Shown here one piece after another: positions 53,853 through 63,076 of a DNA stretch of 64,000 bases (within the stretch, counting starts at the first letter, position 1; the number at the start of each line of letters is the position of its first letter). Under the pieces are notes generated by a model that saw only the letters and a program-made list of their open reading frames with translations, was not told the DNA's origin and made no database searches. The position numbers and the translations under genes were made by a program. Source of the DNA: Crambe crambe (Eukaryota; Porifera; Demospongiae; Poecilosclerida; Crambeidae); NCBI GenBank assembly GCA_963924555.1, contig OZ004585.1, positions 2,183,488 to 2,247,487 on the forward strand. The letters run 5' to 3'.

Positions 53853-54765
53853 ACAAGTGAATGCAAAAAATTTCTTCTAAATGAAAAGGTTAAGTAGGGA
53901 TAGCTTAAAATCTAGCTGGGCTATATAATGTACTGCAGCCTTGTATGAAAACAATCCCTACATTTACATCCACTACCTATAGCTAGCTATGGCAGTTGTA
54001 AAAGTAGGGATTGTTTTCATACAAGGCTGCAGTACATTATATAGCCCAGCTAGATTTTAGGCTATCCCTACTTAACCTTTTTATTTAGAAGAAATTTTTT
54101 GCATTCACTTGTTTCTATCCTTTTTTCTTAGTACTTGAAGTTGAATGTAAGTTGTGTATGTAAAGAATTGAGTGGCAAGTATTGACTGTCACTTCAACTG
54201 AGAGTATGCATGCAGTGATTATTAATTTGACACGAGTCTACAGTACAGTACTATACAGAGCCAGCTCTACATAAAACTTATCTTTTTTTTTGTAGGTACA
54301 TACACAGTCTCTGGTTGAAGAATTTGTTTAGCTATTTAAGTTTTGTCTATTATTTAATATAAAACTTTACAGCAACAGCAATGTAGCTTAATGACATGTG
54401 CATGGCATGGTGAAGTGAGCTGACTACACTACAGCCAAGTACTGGCTATAATACTACTATAAGATGAGCATCTGTACTGCAATTCAGCAAGGAGTGACTG
54501 GAACATCATCAGATAAGAATAATAGCTAGCTAATTAGCTAAACGAAGACCTAGCTAAGCTTACGTGGCTCCGCCCATAAGCCCCGCCCCCTACCAACGTG
54601 TGCTTCAAAATGGCGTCGAAAGATTAGCTAGTGTTCCGAGTGCTCGAATAGTGAAGTAGAGCCTTAGTCAAAACTAATAGCAAAAGATCAGCCTCTAGGT
54701 GCCGCTCTAACAGATGGCCAAAGCAGAATTTTGATGACTATAGCCAGTAAGCCGGTACGTCGATC
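53853..54765 (-). mobile_element. BC element 6
   Basis: C hairpin 53853-54112 (ends ACAAGTGAATGC and GCATTCACTTGT), then the B arm in reverse to GGTACGTCGATC at 54765. The hairpin centre reads TAGCTAGCTATGGCAGTTG. It is followed by TTA repeats that lead straight into BC element 7. Confidence 0.75.
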
Positions 54766-54767
54766 TG

Positions 54768-54799
<32 letters not shown>

Positions 54800-55253
54800 G
54801 AGCGCAAAAAATTTCTTCTAAATAAAAAGGTTAAGTAGGGATAGCTTAAAATCTAGCTGGGCTATAATAATGTACTGCAGCCTCGTATGAAAACAATCCC
54901 TACATTTACATCCACTACCTATAGCTAGCTATGGCAGTTGTAAAAGTAGGGATTGTTTTCATACGAGGCTGCAGTACATTATTATAGCCCAGCTAGATTT
55001 TAAGCTATCCCTTTTTATTTAGAAGAAATTTTTTGCGCTCACTTGTTTCCATCCTTTTTTCTTATTGCTTGAAGTTGAATGTAAGTTTGTGTATGTAGCT
55101 AAAGAATTGAATGGCAGTAGTGACCGTCACTTCAACTGAGACACTACAGCCAAGTACTGGCTATAATACTACTATAAGATGAGCATCTGTACTGTAATTC
55201 AGCAAGGAGTGACTGGAACATCATCAGATAAGAATAAAAAATTAGCTACCTAA

Positions 55254-56658
55254 GGCCACTTAAAATTAATTATTAGTTTCTCATCCTTACCACATCCTGT
55301 TTTTAATGCGGTGTGCGGGTACTTATTATTTATTATGTAACCTGTTTATTTTAGGACATAGAACTTCAAGAAGCAAGGTCAACAGTACAAATTACAGCTA
55401 GCCACACAAAATTATTACACTGAATATTAAATAAATGTTATATGAATGAATAAAAAATAGCAGTTACTTCTTTCTCTTCTTGGCACCACTGGATTGAGAA
55501 GGGACTTACCTTTTACGCTTTAATACAGCAGGCTTCTTGTGAAGACAATTGTTACAAATTGGATACTTGTCTTGCAAATCATCATCCTCAGCCACATCAG
55601 AGCAACCACAATAGAAGCAGAGAGGCTCATGGTAAGTTCCATAATATGGAATTTCCATAGGTGACGAACATAGCAGGTTTGTTCTAGTGAACACTCGACA
55701 CAGAATCGATGACTCATCATCGATATCCTGTAAACTGCTACCACAGGAATATTGGACTTCTTCTAGGATCTTTTCTAGCTTTGTTTTCTCCCAGCGAGTA
55801 ACTACATTCTTTGCATATAGCAGCCTCCACTTCTCACATTCATGACACTGAATCACAACATCAACATTTCTTGCATACTGTGCTGTGGGAGTAAAAGGCA
55901 TTCCATTTCCTTTCTTTTCTGCAAGCTTTTTCGAGGGGCAATGTTCTTCAGTAGTATCATCTTTACCATACAAATACTCAATAAACTGTCCTAAACTCGA
56001 TACAGCTTCCCCAACCTTCACTTTGGTACTAACACGAACCATTTCTTGCTTACTTTTACCAATCAAACAGTTAATTATAGCAGAAACCAATTCGTCAGGG
56101 ATAGATGAAGTTCCATCAAGCTGTCCAGAGGCATAGAGTGTGAACAGTTCCAACAGGGTTACTAATTATTAATGAACAAAATTAATGAACACAAGAAGGC
56201 TAATTAAAACCACAATAATCAGCACAGCATCTCAGCTATAGGCTATACTAATAGCAAGCTAACAAATGATGGCACCCCCCCCCCCCCCCCCTCCCCCCCC
56301 AAAACTGTTGAGGAGAGTTAATAGCTAGCTAAATTTCTGCCCCCATACTGTACTGATTGTGGTTAGCCTTCTAGTCTCTTCCTCTCCCATCCCTACTAGG
56401 CCTAGTAGCTACTAGCAATCCAGAGCGGATGGCTTAGCCAGATATACTTTACCTTGCTCAGAGACAGAACAGCCATACCAGTTCTTTAACACCCTGCTAG
56501 ACCTGATTTGCACAACAACAAACACCATCTTGCCGCCTTTTCACACTCAGCTGACAACCGTTCAAAAAAGACCGGGTGAGCCATCACATTTTTCTGATGC
56601 GGTAGGTAAAAATTGATGCGGGCGGGGATGAGAAACTAATAATTAATTTTAAGTGGCC
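55254..56658. mobile_element. 1.4-kb DNA element with perfect 33-bp ends and TAA target duplication
   Basis: Inverted repeats of 33 bp without a mismatch (55254-55286 and 56626-56658), starting GGCCACTTAAAATTAATTAT. Flanks TAA at 55251-55253 and 56659-56661. TAA/TTA duplications and GG-starting ends are usual for PIF/Harbinger elements. It carries one gene (minus strand, 55506-56153), which is not a DDE transposase, so it is probably non-autonomous or an internally deleted copy. The second half holds a C homopolymer (56275-56300). Confidence 0.75.
55506..56153 (-). CDS. Cys-rich protein of the TAA-type element, probably partial
   Basis: An open frame of about 215 codons without ATG at its left limit; AATAATTAG|TA just upstream could be a splice acceptor, so either an upstream exon exists or the gene is 5'-truncated. 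The protein has an acidic/basic first half, then VVIQCHECEKWRLLYA, YSCGSSL and, near the end, CFYCGCSDVAEDDD followed by YPICNNCLHKK. These Cys pairs suggest one or two zinc-binding knuckles like those in the tail of element-encoded proteins in sponges and corals. No catalytic motif seen. Function unknown; DNA or protein binding is a guess from the Cys pattern. Confidence 0.55.
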   Translation of the reverse strand: MELFTLYASGQLDGTSSIPDELVSAIINCLIGKSKQEMVRVSTKVKVGEAVSSLGQFIEYLYGKDDTTEEHCPSKKLAEKKGNGMPFTPTAQYARNVDVVIQCHECEKWRLLYAKNVVTRWEKTKLEKILEEVQYSCGSSLQDIDDESSILCRVFTRTNLLCSSPMEIPYYGTYHEPLCFYCGCSDVAEDDDLQDKYPICNNCLHKKPAVLKRKR

Positions 56659-56908
56659 TAAACGATTAAACTGAGAAGCTTACGTGGCTCCGCCCATAAG
56701 CCCCGCCCCCTACCGACGTGCGCTTCAAAATGGCGTCGAAAGATTGGCTAGTGTTCCGAGTGCTCGAATAGTGAAGTAAAGCCTTAGTCAAAACTAATAG
56801 CAAAAGATCAGCCTCTAGGTGCCGCTCTAACAGATGGCCAAAGCAGAATTTTGATGACTATAGCCAGTAAGCCGGTACGTCGATCTTATATTTATTATCC
56901 TTATTATT

Positions 56909-57139
56909 ATAAAGAAAAAGAACAAAAGTCAATTTTAGACATCGTTTTTTTCTTATGTTAGCGAATGAATTTTTGGTTTTGGAACATTCTCCTCTCTTCT
57001 TTGTAGATGTAATAATTCATTGTAGCCTTCTGAGAACCTGTAGAGCAAGGGTAGAAGAGAAAGAAGAGTTTTTAGTTCATACAGTCTTATGACCTTTGAC
57101 CCGCCATCCCTTCTTAGAGAGTGCTAGCGCACTCTCTGA
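56909..57139 (-). repeat. A element, single copy (reverse)
   Basis: Minus-strand A unit ending CCATCCCTTCTTAGAGAGTG and the GCTAGC palindrome; the TAGGGATGG motif is changed to AAGGGATGG here. It lies between BC 7 and a half copy of element D, all joined by AAT/TTA repeats. Confidence 0.75.
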
Positions 57140-57159
57140 TTATTATTATTATTATTATT

Positions 57160-57351
57160 ACAAGTGAATGCAAAAAATTTCTTCGAAATAAAAATGTGAA
57201 GTAGGGATGCTATTATAACTGCAGCTTCATTATGAAAACCAAGTACTGCAGCATCGAAGCAGTATGGCCCAAAAATCTAGCTGGAATATGTATTATAACT
57301 GCATGCAAGAGAGTGAACTTAGTGAAGTGACCCTTACCCATCATCAAGTAC
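57160..57351 (+). mobile_element. Half copy of palindromic element D
   Basis: Starts ACAAGTGAATGCAAAAAATT and follows element D (30582) to CCCATCATCAAGTA, i.e. one arm only; at 57352 unrelated sequence begins. The second arm is missing. Confidence 0.75.
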
Positions 57352-57450
57352 GCGTGGTGAGCTCATGAATTAAATCAGCTGACTATTATCATATGACGTA
57401 GCTACACCAGCTAGCACTACAAGTACTATAGTATAGCCCTACAGATCGAG

Positions 57451-58020
57451 ATGGAGTCACCAGAACTCCGCAAGGAATGTGTTGAAGAAGTAGAAGGACT
57501 GTAGAACCTATTCGTACTTCAATCTGTTCGTCAGAAGTTGCTGACTAAGTTTGCTTCTCCAGCTGTAGCCTCAACGGCGGAAGTAGGCTCGTTAAGCTCA
57601 ATCTTTCAGTTATCAATTCCTGATCTAATTCGAAATTTGCCTCAGCCATGCATGCTTTCAAAGGACTGTGGCTTTGGAGTTGAAAGCCGGCCGCGCCGGC
57701 CGGCTAGCTGTTTGCGCGCGCGTGTGCGGTATACTATACTATACTATGTACTAGTGATGAAATGTGACGCCAAACCGCAATCTATTTTTAGTAACCTCCA
57801 GCATTTCGGTGGCTATACAGCCTGTATAGGAGTTGCATGCCCTCTCCCCGCCTTCGGCGGGTCGATACGCCCTTGTTATCGAGTCAAGGTGGAGGTAGAA
57901 GATGCTGAAATAGAGTCTACCTTGTTGAATCTAAATCCCCGAGTCGATACAGTAGTCTATCATCATCATCATTATTCTAGCTACATATACCTATACCTAG
58001 GACCTAGCTAGCTAGCTAGA
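57451..58020 (+). pseudogene. Possible broken gene start
   Basis: ATG at 57451 reads MESPELRKECVEEVEGL, then TAG, and the same frame goes on with NLFVLQSVRQKLLTKF, ASTAEVGSLSSIFQLS and IPDLIRNLPQPCMLSKD. One nonsense codon in an otherwise coding-looking stretch of about 90 codons suggests a damaged gene. From about 57685 the sequence becomes GC-rich and palindromic (GCCGGCCGCGCCGGCCGGC). The product is not recognised. Confidence 0.3.
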
Positions 58021-58312
58021 GGCAGCTGAGTAATATTATAATTTCGAATAATTGGATATCAAATACATGCGCATGCGTATTATAGAAAAGATGGCTTCCT
58101 AATTGAATTAGTCGAGTGCTGTGCTCCTTAGTGTCTCCTTTTTCATCGACTCTTTCGAGGATCAACGAGTAGAAAAGATCGTAGTTCGTAGAATTTGGAG
58201 TGGATTTGTCCAGAAATCATAGCTGTAGCTTGAGTGGTTCGAGAGATATGGTTGTCTAAGAAGAATAATAATAAGAAGAAGAATAATAATAATAGAGAAG
58301 AAGAAGAATATA
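58021..58312. other. Non-coding region with AAG/AAT repeats
   Basis: 58226-58256 repeats the GCTTGAGTGG.T.GAGAGATA block seen at 20157. A run of AATAATAAGAAGAAG-type repeats follows (58260-58310). No gene. Confidence 0.4.
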
Positions 58313-58502
58313 GCGATTTACCTGCTTGCCGTATTTCTGAAACGGTAAGCTCCCTGGTCCTGAAACTTGGTCTGCACATTGTAGTAGGCTCTAGTAGGCT
58401 GGATAATCATTCACAGTAGCTTTTGTTAGGTCTAAGTGGGGGAACTGGAATTTCACTTTTGTATTAGTCTATAGGCGGCGCGCGCGGCCGTCCGAGTCAT
58501 CC
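58313..58502 (+). repeat. Left copy of a 190-bp inverted repeat pair
   Basis: Nearly identical in inverse orientation to 62887-63076. It starts GCGATTTACCTGCTTGCCGT and ends GGCCGTCCGAGTCATCC, with a GC-rich GGCGGCGCGCGCGG core. Both copies have exactly the same length, and the AAG/AAT repeat adjoins both at the same end. The two copies could be ends of one 4.8-kb element or two copies of a dispersed repeat. Confidence 0.75.
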
Positions 58503-58532
58503 CTACATAGAGAGTGCTACCGCACTCTCTGA

Positions 58533-58762
58533 TAAAGAAAAAGAACAAAAGTCAATTTTAGACATCGTTTTTTTCTCATGTTAGCGAATGAATTTTTGGT
58601 CTTTGAACATTCTCCTCTCTTCTTTGTAGATGTAATAATTCACTGTAGCCTTCTGAGAACCTGTAGAGTAAGGGTAGAAGAGAAAGAAGAGTTTTTAGTT
58701 TATACAGTCTTATGACCTTTGACCCGCCATCCCTACTTAGAGAGTGCTAGCGCACTCTCTGA
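58533..58762 (-). repeat. A element, single copy (reverse) preceded by an A-element tip
   Basis: A unit on the minus strand ending CCATCCCTACTTAGAGAG and the GCTAGC palindrome. Immediately left (58497-58532) is the tip of another unit (CATCCCTACATAGAGAGTGC, TACCGCACTCTCTGA), so at least one and a bit tandem copies. Confidence 0.75.
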
Positions 58763-59467
58763 TGCCTGCTACATGCTCCACCACAAAGTCAAAGTGGTGT
58801 ACTGCTGCATAGAATACGAGACAGCACAGGAGATACGTACATCAAATGGGAGTCCTGAGAGGTACAGCTATGAAGAACTTGCACAACAACCATGTTGTCT
58901 GTATCAGTGGAAGCGACTGCAGCTACCATGCTAGCTGGGGCCCCACAGTGAAGCCGCAATCACAATTGGCACCAACTCTTTTGCAGAAATGTAGGTCGTA
59001 TTCCAACTTGCAACCATGCTCTTGGGAGAAGGCACCACAGCCAAATGAACCTGATGCATCTGATGAAATCAGTGGAACCAATGAACCCTTGAAACCAGTG
59101 GGAACCCATAGAACCAGCAGAACTAATCGCCAGTGAAACCCATGGAACCAGTGGAACCCAAAAGCCTACAGAACTCCTGGAATCATTTGAACCCATGGTA
59201 AAAGTGTACTTCACCACGTCCTAGCTCCATTATGCAGAGCAGCTCCAATAAGGTTTAATGTGCAGATTAGAGGATCCAGGTCCATCACAAGAGGGGTACA
59301 AATTAGAGGGAGTGAACTAACTGTATGCTAAAAATGTACTTTTTCCATGGATACTTGTTAATCTGGAAACATCATAGCTACTTTGCAAGTTTTGGCAAGC
59401 AAAGACTAGTCTAAGACAGGGAGGGAAGTTTTATTTTTTGGTTTCATCATTATCTCTTCTTTACGGA
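58763..59467. other. Region with weak coding signs and a GAACC-type repeat
   Basis: 58763-59136 has open frames (for example SGSDCSYHASWGPTVKPQSQ, NEPDASDEISGTNEPL) but no ATG, splice context or family that I recognise. 59070-59200 is built of imperfect AACCCATGGAACCAGTGG-type repeats. Coding status undecided. Confidence 0.25.
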
Positions 59468-59830
59468 TCATCCCCAAAAAGTAGAACGAAATTTTTTGTA
59501 CTCACTTGTTCTTTGTTTGTAAGTACATGCACATTTTTTAATGGGTATGCGCACCTCAATTATCTTGCACATGCTTTTAATTATTGAATTGTCATGACTG
59601 TGTATGCCAGTTCCATAGGTTCTGCTTGTTTCATCATTCCATGGGTTCTGCATAGAAACTGCTAGAAAGGCAATAAAGATAATCTGAAGGAAAGTAAACA
59701 TGATTTTCTGTAGACTAAGTATGACAGCTTAACTCTTTCAATCCTATCGATGATTTATCCGTAGATAATGCAACTTTTATAGTAGCTTAATATTCGCCAT
59801 CTCATGTGATACCAAAGATAAATTCTAGCA
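59468..59830 (-). pseudogene. 5' relic of a GABA-B-like receptor
   Basis: The minus strand reads MFTFLQIIFIAFLAVSMQ, matching the signal peptide of the intact receptor (MNTFVQIFFIVFLAVSIHA). The flank up to about 59830 matches that gene's upstream region (ATGCAACTTTTATAGTAGCT, ACCAAAGATAAATT). After the signal peptide the similarity ends. The right part (59468-59505) is a hairpin-type arm (ACGAAATTTTTTGTACTCAC then TTGT). So the promoter and first 18 codons of a third receptor copy remain. Confidence 0.65.
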
Positions 59831-60252
59831 GATTATTTAATATCATTATTGAGAAAATTATCAAAACAAGTCACATATGAACTATCACATACGTACATAA
59901 ACTACTTTCTATTTCCTAATACACTTTATTTTAGAGACAGAGAGACATCTTTAAAGGAAATAACAGTTAGTATGCGAGTTATCTCTACCTTGAAAATACA
60001 ACAGTGCAATACGGATGTGTCATGTATACATAGACTATTTTCTATTCACACTTTTTGACCATAGGCAAGATGATTGTTAAGCCTGTAGTGACTACATTGG
60101 CTTCTAGATAAGTTATTTACTAATGATGTTTCTCTACTAAATACTTTTATACATAAGGCATTCCATAACATACGTATTCTTCTTAGAATAAAATATCAAG
60201 TAAAAATGGGCTTGTTGAAATTTCTGTGGTACTACAGTGCACTATGTTTAGC
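59831..60252. other. Non-coding region
   Basis: AT-rich. A GAGACATCTTTAAAGGAAATAACAG block (59942-59968) has relatives at 62380 and 62509. No gene. Confidence 0.3.
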
Positions 60253-60448
60253 AGTCCTAGCACATTGAAGGTGTTCTGTCTTTAAGTTAGGAGTTGCCGA
60301 CTGTAGGAGGGAAGTATTCTGGAGTTATAAAAGAAAATAGTCCAATGGGGCATTCTGTGCCATCCCTACTTAAACTCCAGAATACTTCCCTCCTACAGTC
60401 AGCAACTCCTAACTTGAAGACAGAACACCTTTAATGTGCTAGGACTCA
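60253..60448. mobile_element. Palindromic element G (about 195-bp hairpin)
   Basis: The left arm (AGTCCTAGCACATTGAAGGT, GGAGTTGCCGACTGTAGGAG, TATTCTGGAGT) pairs with the right arm nearly throughout; the centre at 60318-60362 is unpaired and carries CCATCCCTACTTAA, the shared motif. The right-arm outer part continues into the repeat also found at 40430 and 42840. Confidence 0.7.
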
Positions 60449-61033
60449 AGTATGAAGAGCAGAAGATAAAGCAGTATCATTTTACAGCGACTTCTAAAAT
60501 TGCCAATTGCAAATTCATCTGGCTGTTCATCATCATCATCATCATCAAACAACTTATTTCAGAAATGATTCATTCAGATGCTATAATTTTTATATCACAC
60601 TACTCAAAATTGACTGCTCTATAATCCTTTTCCTTTAACTCGACGTGTTCAAAAATAGAACGTCATTTTCCAACTTGCTAGCTTTCAACCTACAACGTGG
60701 CAGACATTTTTATGCCCCGCCCTCGTACACGTGATTCTTGGACCTTGACCTCAGCTTTATCTCTTGATGTTGGTCTCTCGATGCTCAGAACGTAAACCCT
60801 ATATAGGCACTATATAGATAAATCAAGCCTTGATGCAACAGTGTATCAGGTACATATCAGTAAAGGCCTTTAAAAAATGGCCAATGGCAATCTTATTATA
60901 AACTGTATAGATAGCATTTATAGTTCTTCAGATCAGATTATTTCGGCTCATAGCTACGATATTATGATGAAACCTCCAATGAAGTACATATAGCTACAAT
61001 ACATGAACTTTAACTTGGATAGCAGGATCAGCC
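60449..61033. other. Non-coding region with a dispersed repeat
   Basis: 60449-60720 matches 40450-40600 and, in part, 42870-42990 (GCAGTATCATTTTACAGC, a CATCATCATCATCATC tract, TTCAACCTACAACGTGG). The rest is AT-rich. No gene. Confidence 0.4.
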
Positions 61034-61216
61034 AAGTAACTTAACCCCTTTACCCACCACCAATATTACCAAACTATGAGTTAACCATTCCTACTTCACT
61101 CCCTTTATATCTCATCTTGGCCTGTCATGGGTGTGAAGTAGGAATAGTTACGTAGCTTGTAGTTTGGTGGTGGGTAAGGGGTTACTGAAGTTCACACTCT
61201 TGTTGCTGAACCATAC
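61034..61216. mobile_element. Palindromic element F, second copy, cut by a P-like element
   Basis: Matches element F (19221): AAGTAACTTAACCCC, CACCAATATTACC, ATTCCTACTTCACTCCC, then the return arm to CACTCTTGTTGCTGAACC. The outer part with CAGCCATCCCTAG lies at 62353-62366, beyond the P-like element inserted at 61217. Confidence 0.65.
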
Positions 61217-62345
61217 CATAGATATACTAGACTACGTACACAGGATTGGAAACAGGGCATGCGCGCGTAGAATTTATAGACCATCCGTGTAGGTACCTGG
61301 CGAACAGAGAAATCTTACACAAAATAAGAAAGAGGATGAAAGGCAAGGTATTTAGCGCAGCAATAATTATGATTATAAGTGAAAAGGCTCAATGACCTAT
61401 AGCTGTAGTAGTTTATCATGTCAGTTTAGTCTATTTACTGTTGCTATGGAAGAAAAACGTGGAAACAGGTGACTGAAAAGTTTTGTGGCACTCCTACTAC
61501 TAAAATAGAAGTCTAGCTGCCTTACTTTTGGTATAAAATGAAAGATACTAGTTGACCATATGTACTCAAGTAGTTTTAATTTTGTGCAGGGCTGGAGATG
61601 ACATGCCATTTGCCATTGATGGTTTAAGAAGCCATTTCACTATGTTGTTGTTCTTATATGAGGAGATGAGATACCTTCTTGTATCAGGGGCAGGAAAGGA
61701 TACACTGGGGCAGCTTTACTCTTCATCTTGATCCCTCAAAACAAGTATATCATAACAAATCTCTCGATGAATTGGATGTTCAGCAGTGCACTATCAGTAC
61801 TTGTTATTATCATTTTTTAATTATAATATGAAAGGAAATAATATGTGTAAAGTGACAGTATTAGTTGTTACATTATAGTATCCTTCTTTACTATAGCTTT
61901 TCTTGACAGCCAGCCATGGGTAATCTGAAGAAACAGTAACATCAACATGATTTTTTTACAGGCACCTTTAAAAAGTACATATGTACATATAAATGATCAC
62001 TACCTAACAGATTAGTGGGGAAAAAGAGACTATACTTTTAACATCCAAGCTCCAGAGGTCCACAAAGTCGAACTACCATTGTTACTCGCAATTATACCCT
62101 CTAACACTTGAGAAACCAGCCTTTTTAAGAACTATGCTTGTTTAGCACTATACTAGCCCACTCTTTGCATTCTTTGAACTTACCAATTGGCTATAGTTTA
62201 GCAGAAATTTGGCACACTACTTCTCCTCCCCTGTTCGTTTGGGGCAATTTAGCACGAACAGCTGCCTACACGGATTGTCAGTATTGTCGTTATGGGCGCA
62301 CGTGATCTGTTTCCAATCCTGTGTACGTAGTCTAGTATATCTATG
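61217..62345. mobile_element. Non-autonomous P-like element, 1129 bp
   Basis: Inverted ends of 38 bp without a mismatch (61217-61254 and 62308-62345), starting CATAGATATACTAGACTACG, closely related to the ends of the 4.7-kb transposon at 22932. Flanks ACCATAC at 61210-61216 and 62346-62352 are a 7-bp target duplication. Subterminal GATCACGTGCGCC (reverse strand, about 62295-62307) is shared with the left end of the larger transposon. The interior has no significant frame. It would depend on a transposase supplied in trans. Confidence 0.85.
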
Positions 62346-62352
62346 ACCATAC

Positions 62353-62886
62353 ACAGCCATCCCTAGAATATTTATTTTCTGAGAGACATCTTTGCATGAA
62401 GTGACACATGCTGTTAAATGAGATAACGTTATGTGTCAATGTGTGAGCCTAATACGGATGTATCATGTATACACAAATTTTGATACATAGACCATTTCTA
62501 TTTTCCGAGAGACATCTTTACATGAAGTGACACATGCATGGTCACAGGTGCATGTAATTGTTAAAGGAGATAACAGTTTATTATGCGAGTCATATAAATA
62601 CAATACAATACAATACGGATGTGTCATGTATTCATAGACTATTTTCTGAGCGATATCTTTGCATGAAGTGACATACAATAATGATGAAACCTCCTATGGA
62701 TACAGTGTAAACATGAAAGTTTGTTTGCAAAAAGGTGATGAATAAGTAGCTACGTATAGGGAAAAAAATATTTATTCTAAATAAAAATAGGCAAATAGGG
62801 ATGGCTGTGTGTAAAGGTCAAAAAGTTCATGAAGAGAGCCTACCCCACCTAATTTCAATAACCACACCCATATTACCCAACTACTC
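62353..62886. other. Non-coding region with direct repeats
   Basis: Two to three imperfect repeats of GAGAGACATCTTTGCATGAAGTGACA type (62381, 62507, 62648), each followed within about 70-110 bp by TACGGATGTRTCATGTAT. 62735-62830 is an ACAAGT-like arm with AATAGGGATGGCTG, shared with 12668-12760. No gene. Confidence 0.45.
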
Positions 62887-63076
62887 GGATGACTCGGACG
62901 GCCGCGCGCGCCGCCTATAGACTAATACAAAAGTGAAATTCTAGTTCCCCCACTTGGACCTAACAAAAGCTACTGTGAATGATTATCCAGCCTACTAGAG
63001 CCTACTACAATGTGCAGACCAAGTTTCAGGACAAGGGAGCTTACCGTTTCAGAAATACGGCAAGCAGGTAAATCGC
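62887..63076 (-). repeat. Right copy of the 190-bp inverted repeat pair
   Basis: Starts GGATGACTCGGACGGCCG and ends GGTAAATCGC, the reverse complement of 58313-58502 with a handful of differences. ATTCTTCTTATTATTA follows at its outer end as at the other copy. Confidence 0.75.

Larger units (their letters stand above)
54799..56885 (-). mobile_element. BC element 7, interrupted by a TAA-type transposon
   Basis: C hairpin about 54799-55046 (left ACAAGT lost into the TTA repeat), then a B arm that runs to 55250, is broken by the element at 55254-56658, and continues TAAACGATTAAACTGAGAAG to GTACGTCGATC at 56885. Uninterrupted BC copies show the empty site. Confidence 0.75.
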
